DNA from: Conyzicola lurida
Lineage (GTDB): Bacteria > Actinomycetota > Actinomycetes > Actinomycetales > Microbacteriaceae
Direction of reading: 5' to 3'
Length of the DNA: 64,000 nucleotides
Assembly: GCF_014204935.1 (NCBI RefSeq)
Contig: NZ_JACHMJ010000001.1
Span: forward strand, 186,001-250,000
Shown in pieces: positions 9,132-18,135 of the stretch. The position numbers and the translations under genes were made by a program. The notes beneath the pieces are model-generated. The model had not been told where the DNA came from. It saw only the letters and a program-made list of their open reading frames with translations, and searched no databases. Each line of letters begins with the position of its first letter. Positions within the stretch are counted from its first letter, which is position 1.

Positions 9132-10859
9132 ATGTCAACGCGCAATTCAGTCACCCGCTCGTCCAAGCTGGGAACGGAGGAGCGCGCCGACGCGATCTCC
9201 GCTCTGAAGACCAAAGAACTCGACATCCTCGTCGTCGGCGGCGGCATCGTCGGCACGGGCGCGGCGCTCGACGCGGTCACCCGCGGCTTGAGCGTCGGAA
9301 TGGTCGAGGCCCGCGACTGGGCCTCCGGTACCTCGAGCCGGTCGTCGAAACTCGTGCACGGCGGCATCCGGTATCTCGAACAGCTCGACTTCAGGCTGGT
9401 GCGCGAGGCGCTGATCGAGCGGGGTCTGCTGCTGCAGCGCATCGCTCCCCACCTCGTGAAGCCCGTGCGCTTTCTCTACCCGCTGACGAAGCCCGTGTAC
9501 GAACGGTTCTACGTGGGCGCCGGCATGTTGCTCTACGACCTGTTCAGCTACAGCGGCGGACGCCCGCCCGGCGTGCCGCACCACCGCCACCTCACCAAGC
9601 GGCAGATGCTGCGCGCCGCGCCCAGTCTCGACAAGGACGCGTTCGTCGGCGGTCTCACCTACTACGACGCGCAGGTCGACGACGCCCGGTACGTGGCATC
9701 TCTGGCACGCACCGCGTCCTTCTACGGCGCCCACGTGGCATCCCGGGTTCGCGTCGAGGGGTTCATCAAGGTGGGCCAGCGCGTGGTCGGCGTGAACGCG
9801 CACGATCTAGAGACGGACGAGCGGTTCGAGATCCGCGCGCGGCAGGTCGTGAACGCGACCGGCGTCTGGACCGACGACACGCAGTCGATGGTCGGGGAGC
9901 GCGGCGGATTCAAGGTGCGCGCCTCGAAGGGTGTGCACCTCGTGGTGCCGCGCGACCGCTTCCAGTCGAAGCTCGGGCTGCTGCTGCGTACCGAGAAGAG
10001 CGTGCTGTTCGTGATCCCGTGGGGCCGGCACTGGCTGATCGGAACCACCGACACGGACTGGAACCTCGACAAGGCGCACCCGGCCGCGACCGCCGCCGAC
10101 ATCGACTACATCCTCGAGCACGTCAACAAGGTGATGGCGGTCAAGCTGACGCGCGACGACGTGGAGGGCGTCTACGCCGGACTGCGCCCGCTGCTCGCCG
10201 GCGAGAGCGAGCAGACGTCGAAACTCAGCCGCGAGCACATCGTCGCCCACTCGGTGCCCGGGCTCGTGGTGGTGGCCGGCGGCAAGTGGACCACGTACCG
10301 CATCATGGCCAAGGACGCGATCGACGCCGCGGCGGCCGCTCTCGACGGACGCGTTCCGGCGTCGACGACGCAGGACATCGCGCTGCTCGGGGCCGAGGGC
10401 TACCAGGCCGCGTGGAACAAGCGCGCGAAGATCGCCCGCGTCTTCGGCGTGCACCGCGTGCGCATCGAACACCTGCTCAACCGCTACGGGGTGCTGACCG
10501 ACGAGCTGCTCGACCTGATCCGCGAGCGGCCCGAACTGGCCGACCCGCTGCCCGGAGCCGACGACTACATCGCGGCCGAGGTGGTCTACGCCGCCACACA
10601 CGAGGGCGCCCTGCACCTCGAGGACGTGCTCGCCCGCCGCACCCGCATCTCGATCGAGGCGTGGGACCGAGGCGTCTCCGCGGCACCCGTCGCCGCCGCG
10701 CTCATGGGCGCCGAGCTCGGCTGGGACCAGGAACGCATCGACAAAGAGGTGGCGAACTACCTGAAGCGCGTCGCCGCCGAGCTCGAAAGCCAGCAGCAGC
10801 CGGATGACGCATCCGCCGACCGCGTGCGCCTGGAGGCCCCCGACATCGTGGCGAAGTAG
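9132..10859 (+). CDS. glpD: Glycerol-3-phosphate dehydrogenase, FAD-dependent
   Basis: 575 residues. Oxidises glycerol 3-phosphate to dihydroxyacetone phosphate at the membrane and passes electrons to quinone. The FAD-binding Rossmann motif GGGIVGTG is at residues 36-43, followed by the GlpD-specific SSRSSKLVHGGIRYLE. Further conserved stretches are VLFVIPWGRHWLIGTTDTDW and VAGGKWTTYR. The length and the C-terminal helical domain are normal. The start is the ATG at 9132 with AAGGAG upstream. It could use glycerol 3-phosphate released by the glycerophosphodiesterase at 17067, though the two are not co-transcribed. Confidence 0.95.
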   Translation: MSTRNSVTRSSKLGTEERADAISALKTKELDILVVGGGIVGTGAALDAVTRGLSVGMVEARDWASGTSSRSSKLVHGGIRYLEQLDFRLVREALIERGLLLQRIAPHLVKPVRFLYPLTKPVYERFYVGAGMLLYDLFSYSGGRPPGVPHHRHLTKRQMLRAAPSLDKDAFVGGLTYYDAQVDDARYVASLARTASFYGAHVASRVRVEGFIKVGQRVVGVNAHDLETDERFEIRARQVVNATGVWTDDTQSMVGERGGFKVRASKGVHLVVPRDRFQSKLGLLLRTEKSVLFVIPWGRHWLIGTTDTDWNLDKAHPAATAADIDYILEHVNKVMAVKLTRDDVEGVYAGLRPLLAGESEQTSKLSREHIVAHSVPGLVVVAGGKWTTYRIMAKDAIDAAAAALDGRVPASTTQDIALLGAEGYQAAWNKRAKIARVFGVHRVRIEHLLNRYGVLTDELLDLIRERPELADPLPGADDYIAAEVVYAATHEGALHLEDVLARRTRISIEAWDRGVSAAPVAAALMGAELGWDQERIDKEVANYLKRVAAELESQQQPDDASADRVRLEAPDIVAK

Positions 10860-10863
10860 CGGG

Positions 10864-10904
10864 GCGGGCAGCCGCGTTCGCCGTGCGCGCACGCGGCTGC
10901 CCGC
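10864..10904 (+). terminator. Hairpin terminator after glpD
   Basis: A 14-bp GC-rich stem (arms 10864-10877 and 10891-10904) with a 13-base loop starts 5 bases after the glpD stop, and no T run follows. The next promoter box, TAGACT at 10920-10925, begins soon after. Confidence 0.6.
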
Positions 10905-10962
10905 GCGGGACGCCTCCGGTAGACTGGACTTCACTGCCGCAAACCCCCTGAAGGAGCACACC

Positions 10963-11490
10963 ATGGTCGACGTTCGACGGGTCAAGCTCCCCGGTGTGGG
11001 TGTACTCCATACGTTCGTCACCGACGACGGCGGCAAGGTCGGCGTCATCACGCACCGCTCGGGCCACAGCGATCTCATCTCGTTCGCGGACTCCGACGAC
11101 GGCGACTCGAGCAAGGTCTCGCTGCGTCTCGACGAAGACGAAGCGCACACGCTCGCCGAACTGCTCGGCGGAACGCGCATCACCGAGTCGCTCTCCAGCC
11201 TCGACCAGATCCCCGGACTCTCCATCGACTGGTTCACGGTCGACTACGAAGACCACATCGCCGGACAGGAGCTCGGCAACCTGGCGAGCCGCGGCGTCGT
11301 CGGTCTGACTGTCGTCGCCGTCGTACGCGGCGAGTCCGCGAACCCGGCCCCGGCCGACGACTTCAAGGTCTTCCCCGGCGACACCCTCGTGGTGGCCGGT
11401 TCTCCCGAAAAGGTTGCCAAAGCGTTCGCGTTCTATCGCACCGGTGAGTTCAAGGCGAAGACGCCGGTCGATTCCCCGCCCGGGGGCTAA
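10963..11490 (+). CDS. Cation/proton antiporter regulatory subunit, KhtT-like (TrkA_C domain)
   Basis: 175 residues. The start is the ATG at 10963 (MVDVRRVKLPGVG) with GAAGGAG upstream; longer in-frame readings into glpD are not supported. The N-terminal half has an acidic middle (SFADSDDGDSSKVSLRLDEDE). The C-terminal half is a TrkA_C (RCK_C) domain, ending FKVFPGDTLVVAGSPEKV, the usual ligand-binding module of RCK proteins. It lies 2 bases before the membrane antiporter gene, as in KhtTU systems, where the soluble subunit gates K+/H+ exchange. A TAGACT box at 10920-10925 may be the -10 of this operon. Confidence 0.82.
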   Translation: MVDVRRVKLPGVGVLHTFVTDDGGKVGVITHRSGHSDLISFADSDDGDSSKVSLRLDEDEAHTLAELLGGTRITESLSSLDQIPGLSIDWFTVDYEDHIAGQELGNLASRGVVGLTVVAVVRGESANPAPADDFKVFPGDTLVVAGSPEKVAKAFAFYRTGEFKAKTPVDSPPGG

Positions 11491-11492
11491 CC

Positions 11493-12869
11493 GTGCATAT
11501 CGGCGAAGAACTCCTGACGCTGGGTGTCCTGTTCGTCATTTCCTATGTGCTGGGGCGACTCGGCAAACTCATCGGGCTGCCCGCGATCCCGATCTACATG
11601 CTGGTCGGCCTCGTCGCGAGCCCGCACTTCGAGCTGTTCCCGCTGAGCTTCGAGTCGGCCGACGTCGAGTTGATCGCGGTCTTCGGGCTGATCTTCCTGC
11701 TGTTCAGCCTCGGCCTCGAGTTCGATCAAGACGAGTTCTACGGCAACGCCGGCAAACTCCTGATCTCGGGCGGTACCCGGGTGGCGATCAACATGGTCGT
11801 CGGCTTCGCCCTCGGCATGTGGATCGGCTGGGGCACCCGCGAGGCCCTCATCATCGCGGGTATGACGGCCGCGTCATCCAGCGCCATCATCACCAAGCTC
11901 TTCATCGAGCTGCGCCGCCTCGCCAACCGTGAGACGCCGATCATCCTCGGCATCATGGTGCTCGAAGACGTCTTCATCGCGATCTACCTCGCGATCGTGG
12001 CCGTCGTCATCGGCGGCGAGGTCGACCCGTGGACGGTCGCGCTCGAACTCGCGATCTCGTTCACCTTCCTGATCGTGATGTTCGTGGTGGCGAGGTACGG
12101 CGGCAAGATCGTCTCCCGGCTCGTGCGCACCAAGGACGACGAGCTGTTCACGATCCTGTTCTTCGGCCTCGCGGTCGCGTTCGGCGGCATCGGCGAGCTG
12201 CTCGGCGTCTCCGACGCGATCGGCGCGTTCCTCATCGGACTGGTGCTCGGCGCCACCCGGTTCCGCGGACGCATCGAGCAACTCGCCCTGCCCCTGCGCG
12301 ACGTCTTCGGCGCGTTCTTCTTCCTCAACTTCGGCCTCGCGCTCGACCCGTCGACGTTCGGTGCCGTGCTCGGGCCGGTCGCGGTCGCGGTCGTCGTCAC
12401 CCTCGTGGTCAACACGCTCGGCGGCCAGCTCATCGCCTGGCAGAACAAGCTCACGCCGGCCGAGGGGCTCAACGCGAGCGCGATGCTGCAGAACCGCGGC
12501 GAGTTCGCGCTGATCCTCGCGACGCTCGCGGTATCGGCGGGGCTCGACGAACGCCTCACCCCGTTCGCCGGCCTCTACGTGCTCAGCATGGCGATCATCG
12601 GCCCGGTACTCGCGGTCAACTCGGAGAAGATCGGTGCGAAGATCTTCCCCGCGAAGCCGGTGGTGAAGGAGAAGCACGAGCGCATGGACGCCGAGAACTT
12701 CGCCCTCATCGACGCCGCGATGTCGGGCGCCGACGTGCCGACGACGGCCGAGGACGACGAGTTCGACATAGAACCCGAGCGCCCCGCGAAGGTCGACCCG
12801 TTGGTCGAGCAGGCCATGCAGCAGTCCGACGAACAGCAGCGCGAACGCACCCGCGACCCGGAGTACTAA
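11493..12869 (+). CDS. CPA2-type monovalent cation/proton antiporter, KhtU-like
   Basis: 458 residues from a GTG. About 12 hydrophobic segments cover residues 1-375. Typical CPA2 sequence includes GLIFLLFSLGLEFD, the residues around TAASSSAIITKLF, and GVSDAIGAFLIGLVLG. A soluble, acidic tail of about 80 residues follows (NFALIDAAMSGADVPTTAED...). No TrkA_N domain is attached, which agrees with regulation by the separate subunit encoded just upstream. K+ efflux is the usual role of this pair; Na+ cannot be excluded. The SURF1 gene begins 3 bases after its stop, so transcription probably continues into it. Confidence 0.85.
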   Translation: MHIGEELLTLGVLFVISYVLGRLGKLIGLPAIPIYMLVGLVASPHFELFPLSFESADVELIAVFGLIFLLFSLGLEFDQDEFYGNAGKLLISGGTRVAINMVVGFALGMWIGWGTREALIIAGMTAASSSAIITKLFIELRRLANRETPIILGIMVLEDVFIAIYLAIVAVVIGGEVDPWTVALELAISFTFLIVMFVVARYGGKIVSRLVRTKDDELFTILFFGLAVAFGGIGELLGVSDAIGAFLIGLVLGATRFRGRIEQLALPLRDVFGAFFFLNFGLALDPSTFGAVLGPVAVAVVVTLVVNTLGGQLIAWQNKLTPAEGLNASAMLQNRGEFALILATLAVSAGLDERLTPFAGLYVLSMAIIGPVLAVNSEKIGAKIFPAKPVVKEKHERMDAENFALIDAAMSGADVPTTAEDDEFDIEPERPAKVDPLVEQAMQQSDEQQRERTRDPEY

Positions 12870-12872
12870 ACC

Positions 12873-13649
12873 ATGTGGTCACTTGCCCGCCGCCCCCGTT
12901 GGATCGCGGCCCTCGTCCTCTGCCTCGCCATCGCGGCCGCCTTCGCCGCGCTCGGGCAGTGGCAGCTTTCGCGGAGCATCGACCGCGGGACGCCCGTCGA
13001 CGAGACCACGGAGATCCCCGTGGCGCTCTCCGAGCTCTCGGTTCCGCAGGAGCCCCTGACCGCCGCGGCCGCAGGGCGCATCGTCACGGTCGAGGGCGAG
13101 CTGCTCCCCGGCGACTACGTGCTGCTGAGCGGGCGCCTGCACGACGGCACCGCCGGTTACTGGGTGGTCGGCCACCTGGTCGAGACCGGTCTCGACGAGG
13201 GAACCCCGTCCCTGGCCGTCGCGCTCGGCTGGGCCGCGACAGAAGCGGACGCGTCATCCGCCGTCTCTGATCTGGAAAAGAACGCGCCGCAGTCGTTCGC
13301 CGGGCGCTATCTGCCGAGCGAGGCCCCGCAGGAGGACGACTTCGAGAACGGAGAGCAGAATTCGCTCGCGGTGTCGGCCCTCGTCAACCAGTGGGGGACG
13401 GCCCCCGACGGCGTGTACCCCGGGTATCTGATTGCGGATGACGCGGCCGCCGATCTCGTACTGATCGACGCACCGCCTCCCAGCACTGAGGTATCGGTGA
13501 ACTGGCTGAACATCTTCTACGCCGTCGAATGGGCGGTGTTCGCGGGGTTCGCGGTATTCCTCTGGTTCCGCCTCGTGAAGGACGCCTGGGAGCGCGAGCA
13601 GGAAGAGCTCGAAGAGAGCGAATCGGCCGCGTCGACGGAAGTAAACTAG
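12873..13649 (+). CDS. SURF1 family cytochrome oxidase biogenesis protein
   Basis: 258 residues with the SURF1 layout: an N-terminal membrane helix (about residues 10-30), the conserved GQWQLSRS just after it, a periplasmic domain, and a second helix near residues 210-232. It assists assembly of haem-copper cytochrome c oxidase. A charged Glu-rich tail ends the protein. The final NWLNIFYAVEWAVFAGFAVFLWFR segment matches the family. It sits between the antiporter and DUF3817-guaA with minimal spacing. Confidence 0.9.
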   Translation: MWSLARRPRWIAALVLCLAIAAAFAALGQWQLSRSIDRGTPVDETTEIPVALSELSVPQEPLTAAAAGRIVTVEGELLPGDYVLLSGRLHDGTAGYWVVGHLVETGLDEGTPSLAVALGWAATEADASSAVSDLEKNAPQSFAGRYLPSEAPQEDDFENGEQNSLAVSALVNQWGTAPDGVYPGYLIADDAAADLVLIDAPPPSTEVSVNWLNIFYAVEWAVFAGFAVFLWFRLVKDAWEREQEELEESESAASTEVN

Positions 13650-13653
13650 AGCA

Positions 13654-14084
13654 ATGGCCCTCAAACCGAAGCTCTCCAATCTGCCTCGAATTCGGAACGC
13701 GCTTCGTCTCTACCGCGTGACCTCGATCGTCACCGGCGTCTTCCTGCTGCTGCTCGTGCTGATGATGGTGACGCGCTACGGATTCGGCGTCGACATCGAG
13801 CTGAACGGGCCCTACGGTTTCCTCGCGCTCACGCCGAAGGAGCAGATCGTCGGCATCAACCTGTCGACCATCATCCTGATCCTGCACGGCTGGTTCTACG
13901 TCGTGTACCTGTACAGCGACTTCCGCCTATGGAGCCTGATGCGCTGGACTTTCCCGCGCTTCCTGCTCATCGCCCTCGGCGGCGTCATCCCGTTCCTGTC
14001 CTTCATCGTCGAGCGCCGCACTCACGCGCAGACCGAGAAGGAACTCGAAGCCCTGCAGTCCGCACAGAAAGTGGAGACGATCCC

Positions 14085-14097
<13 letters not shown>
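13654..14097 (+). CDS. DUF3817 membrane protein
   Basis: 147 residues with three predicted membrane helices (near residues 24-42, 70-90 and 103-120) and a charged C-terminal tail. The family is of unknown function and is repeatedly found directly upstream of guaA in Actinobacteria, as here. Its last 13 bases overlap the likely guaA start. The ATG at 13654 follows the SURF1 stop by four bases. Confidence 0.85.
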
Positions 14098-15668
<1,571 letters not shown>

Positions 15669-15674
15669 CCAGCT

Positions 15675-15706
15675 GAAGGGCGGGACACGAGAGTGTCCCG
15701 CCCTTC
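15675..15706 (+). terminator. Rho-independent terminator of guaA
   Basis: A perfect 14-bp stem (15675-15688 with 15693-15706) is closed by a GAGA tetraloop and followed by GTGGTTT. Confidence 0.85.
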
Positions 15707-15834
15707 GTGGTTTCCGGGCCTGGCACGCCCTACCGCTCGACCTCTCAACAGGACGCAACGGCCCCGTCGCCCACTCGACAGGACAGAGTGGCCGGATGAC
15801 GCCCGCCGAACCTGTTGGAGGTGCGAGGCCGCAC

Positions 15835-15870
15835 GCAAAAGGCCCCCGGCGCGAACCGGGGGCCTTTTGC
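15835..15870. terminator. Bidirectional terminator between guaA and the Bax-inhibitor-like gene
   Basis: A perfect 15-bp stem (15835-15849 with 15856-15870) is flanked by AAAA on the left and TTTT on the right, so it can work on both strands. It lies 14 bases after the end of the minus-strand gene. Confidence 0.9.
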
Positions 15871-15883
15871 TGTACTAAAAGCG

Positions 15884-16684
15884 TTACTCGCGGAAGATCG
15901 CGAGGAAGCGCAGGATCTCGGTGTACAGCCAGACGACGGTCACCATGATGCCGAACGCGGCCTGCCAGCCGTAGATACGGGGCGCACCGCCCTCGACACC
16001 GCGCTTGATGGTCGTGAAGTCCATCACGAGCGAATACGAGGCGAGCAGCACGACGAGGATTCCGACGCCGATGTTGACGAGCGGGTTCGACTGCAGTCCG
16101 CCGAACTCGGAGACGACGCCGGTCAGACGCAGCACGAGGTTCACGAGCTGGAAGGCCATGTAGCCGAAGATCGCGACGGTGAAGATCTGCGTGGCGCGCT
16201 TGGATTCGCGGATCTTGCCGGTCGCGAAGAGCGCGAGCGTGACAGCGACGACGCCGAGCGTGCCGAAGACGGCCTGGGTGGCGATGCCGCTCCACTGCGA
16301 CTCGAAGAGGAAGGTGATGCCACCGACGAACACACCCTCGAAGGCCGCGTACGCGAGAACGAGCGCGCGAGACGGCTTCTTCTTGAAGATGTTGACGAGC
16401 GCCAGCACGAAGCCGACGATCGCGGCGGGGATCGCGAGGACGGGGACGACCCAGCCGACAGCGGCACCGGCGAGCAGCACCACGAAGGCGATGACGATCT
16501 TGCGGATCGTGTCCTCGTAGGTCATGCGGTCGGTGTCGGTGGGGGTCGCGGACGGACGGCCGTAGAGCTCGTCGAGCTGCTCGGGCGTGAGCGTCTTGCC
16601 GTTCACCGTGGTCGAGTGCACGACGGCCTTCGTAGTGAACGCGGGCGAGTTAGTGAACGCGGGGTTCGTGCTGGCGGCGGCCAT
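15884..16684 (-). CDS. Bax inhibitor-1/YccA family membrane protein
   Basis: 266 residues from the ATG at 16684 (MAAASTNPAF), which has AAGGA upstream; a start 60 bases earlier is possible but less likely. After a hydrophilic N-terminus of about 65 residues come seven hydrophobic segments. The family-typical passages are FEGVFVGGITFLFE and YSLVMDFTTIKRGVEGGAPRIYGWQAAFG. Proteins of this group are proton/calcium-leak-like membrane proteins of unclear bacterial role. The upstream region faces the zinc-ribbon gene on the same strand, about 100 bases away. Confidence 0.88.
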   Translation of the reverse strand: MAAASTNPAFTNSPAFTTKAVVHSTTVNGKTLTPEQLDELYGRPSATPTDTDRMTYEDTIRKIVIAFVVLLAGAAVGWVVPVLAIPAAIVGFVLALVNIFKKKPSRALVLAYAAFEGVFVGGITFLFESQWSGIATQAVFGTLGVVAVTLALFATGKIRESKRATQIFTVAIFGYMAFQLVNLVLRLTGVVSEFGGLQSNPLVNIGVGILVVLLASYSLVMDFTTIKRGVEGGAPRIYGWQAAFGIMVTVVWLYTEILRFLAIFRE

Positions 16685-16780
16685 GACATCCTTCGTGGTC
16701 GTAGAAGCGAAAGTTTCGCTCACCACGATTTTACGCGGAACCACCTGAGTAAACAGGGTGATCGCCGAGAGCTTAAGGAG

Positions 16781-17035
16781 CTAGGAGTTCAGAACGACGG
16801 CCGCGACCACGGCGAGTGCGACGAGTAGCGCGCCGAGTCCCCAGCCGAAGAGCCCGAGCACGGTGACCTGCCGTCGCGGGGCGTCGGCTGCGTCATCCGT
16901 CGCCCACATCTCTGGGCTGAAATCGTGGCGGATCGCCGGCGGAACCGGGGGCGCGATGGGCACCTTCGTGCCGCAGTGGATGCAGTACTTCCATTCAGGT
17001 TGAAGTTCTGCTGAACAGCTGGTGCACCGCGACAT
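16781..17035 (-). CDS. Small zinc-ribbon membrane protein
   Basis: 84 residues from the ATG at 17035. Two CxxC pairs (Cys4/Cys7 and Cys18/Cys21 in MSRCTSCSAELQ and YCIHCGTK) form a zinc ribbon. A Pro-rich linker and a single C-terminal membrane helix (about residues 62-82) follow, so the ribbon should face the cytoplasm. The start is divergent from the glycerophosphodiesterase gene, with TAGGAT at 17048-17043 as a possible -10 box. The function is unknown. Confidence 0.75.
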   Translation of the reverse strand: MSRCTSCSAELQPEWKYCIHCGTKVPIAPPVPPAIRHDFSPEMWATDDAADAPRRQVTVLGLFGWGLGALLVALAVVAAVVLNS

Positions 17036-17066
17036 GACAAGAATCCTATGCGCGTAACGTGGACGC

Positions 17067-18080
17067 GTGACCACCACCTCGCGGCCCCTCGTCATCGCCC
17101 ACCGCGGAGCGAGCGGCTACCGCCCCGAGCACACCCGGTCGGCCTACGAGCTCGCCTTCGCCCTCGGCGCCGACGCCGTCGAGCCCGACATCGTCGCCAC
17201 GAAGGACGGCGTGCTGGTCCTGCGTCACGAGAACGAGATTTCAGGCACCACGGATGTCGCGGCTCACGCCGAATTCGCATCGCGGAAAACCACTAAAACG
17301 ATCGACGGTGTCGCGCTCACGGGGTGGTTCACCGAGGACTTCACCTGGGCCGAGCTGTCGACCCTGCGCGCGGTCGAGCGCATTCCCGAGCTGCGACAGG
17401 CGAGCGCGAGTTTCGACGGCCACGAGGGGATCCTGCGGCTGAGCGACCTGCTCGACATCGTCGACGCGGCGACGCTCTCCGCACGGCGGCCGCTCGTGCT
17501 CGTGGCCGAGATCAAGCACGCGACGTACTTCGAGTCGATCGGGCTGCCGCTCGACGAACTCTTCGCCGACGCCGTGCGCGACTGGGCTACCGCCGACAAC
17601 CTGATCGTCGAGAGTTTCGAGCAGACCGTGCTGACGAAGATCCGCGCCCGGGGCATCCCCGGCAGACTCGTCTTCCTCGCCGAGGCGAAGGGCGCGCCCG
17701 CCGACCTCGTCGCGGCCCACGGCGCCAAGGCGCGCAGCTACGCCGACCACCTCACCGCCGCCGGGCTCGACCGTCTCGCGCGCGAGGTCGACGGCGTGAG
17801 CGTCACCCGCAAACTGATCCTGCGCCTCGACCTCACGAAGAAAGCCGTCGGCGTGACCGACCTCGTGTCGCGCGCGCACGGGTCGGGGCTCATCGTCTTC
17901 TGCTGGACCCTGCGGGCCGAGAACAAGTTCCTCGCCAAGAACAACCGGGTCAAGGGCGAACCGCGCGACTTCGGCAACTGGCGGAGCGAGTTCGAGCTCG
18001 TGCTGTCGAGCGGCCTCGACGGCGTCTTCGCCGACCAGCCCGACCTCGCGCTGGCAGTGCTGGCTGCTCCCCGCGCCTGA
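17067..18080 (+). CDS. Glycerophosphodiester phosphodiesterase
   Basis: 337 residues, hydrolysing glycerophosphodiesters to glycerol 3-phosphate and an alcohol. The GDPD motifs are clear: AHRGASGYRPEHT (residues about 10-22), EPDIVATKDGVLVLRHE and GVFADQPDLA at the end. No signal peptide is present, so a cytoplasmic enzyme is expected. The GTG start lies 6 bases after TAACGT (17055-17060), which indicates a leaderless mRNA. The product would feed GlpD. Confidence 0.9.
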   Translation: MTTTSRPLVIAHRGASGYRPEHTRSAYELAFALGADAVEPDIVATKDGVLVLRHENEISGTTDVAAHAEFASRKTTKTIDGVALTGWFTEDFTWAELSTLRAVERIPELRQASASFDGHEGILRLSDLLDIVDAATLSARRPLVLVAEIKHATYFESIGLPLDELFADAVRDWATADNLIVESFEQTVLTKIRARGIPGRLVFLAEAKGAPADLVAAHGAKARSYADHLTAAGLDRLAREVDGVSVTRKLILRLDLTKKAVGVTDLVSRAHGSGLIVFCWTLRAENKFLAKNNRVKGEPRDFGNWRSEFELVLSSGLDGVFADQPDLALAVLAAPRA

Positions 18081-18113
18081 CCGCCGCCGGCAGCGCCGGG
18101 CCGGCGTCGGCGG
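18081..18113 (+). terminator. Possible hairpin after the glycerophosphodiesterase gene
   Basis: CCGCCG plus CCGGC (18081-18091) can pair with GCCGG and CGGCGG (18100-18113) around a three-base bulge. It overlaps the probable promoter of pcrA, so the role is uncertain. Confidence 0.35.
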
Positions 18114-18135
18114 TGGCACCTAGAATTGGGGGCAA

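Noticed and set aside
13929-14084. 52-residue N-terminal extension of GuaA from ATG 13929
   Set aside because: It is out of frame with, and inside, DUF3817, has Arg/His-rich shadow composition, and exceeds the family length.
16685-16744. Earlier start of the Bax-inhibitor-like protein (ATG 16744)
   Set aside because: The ATG at 16684 has a good ribosome site and the added residues look like leader sequence.
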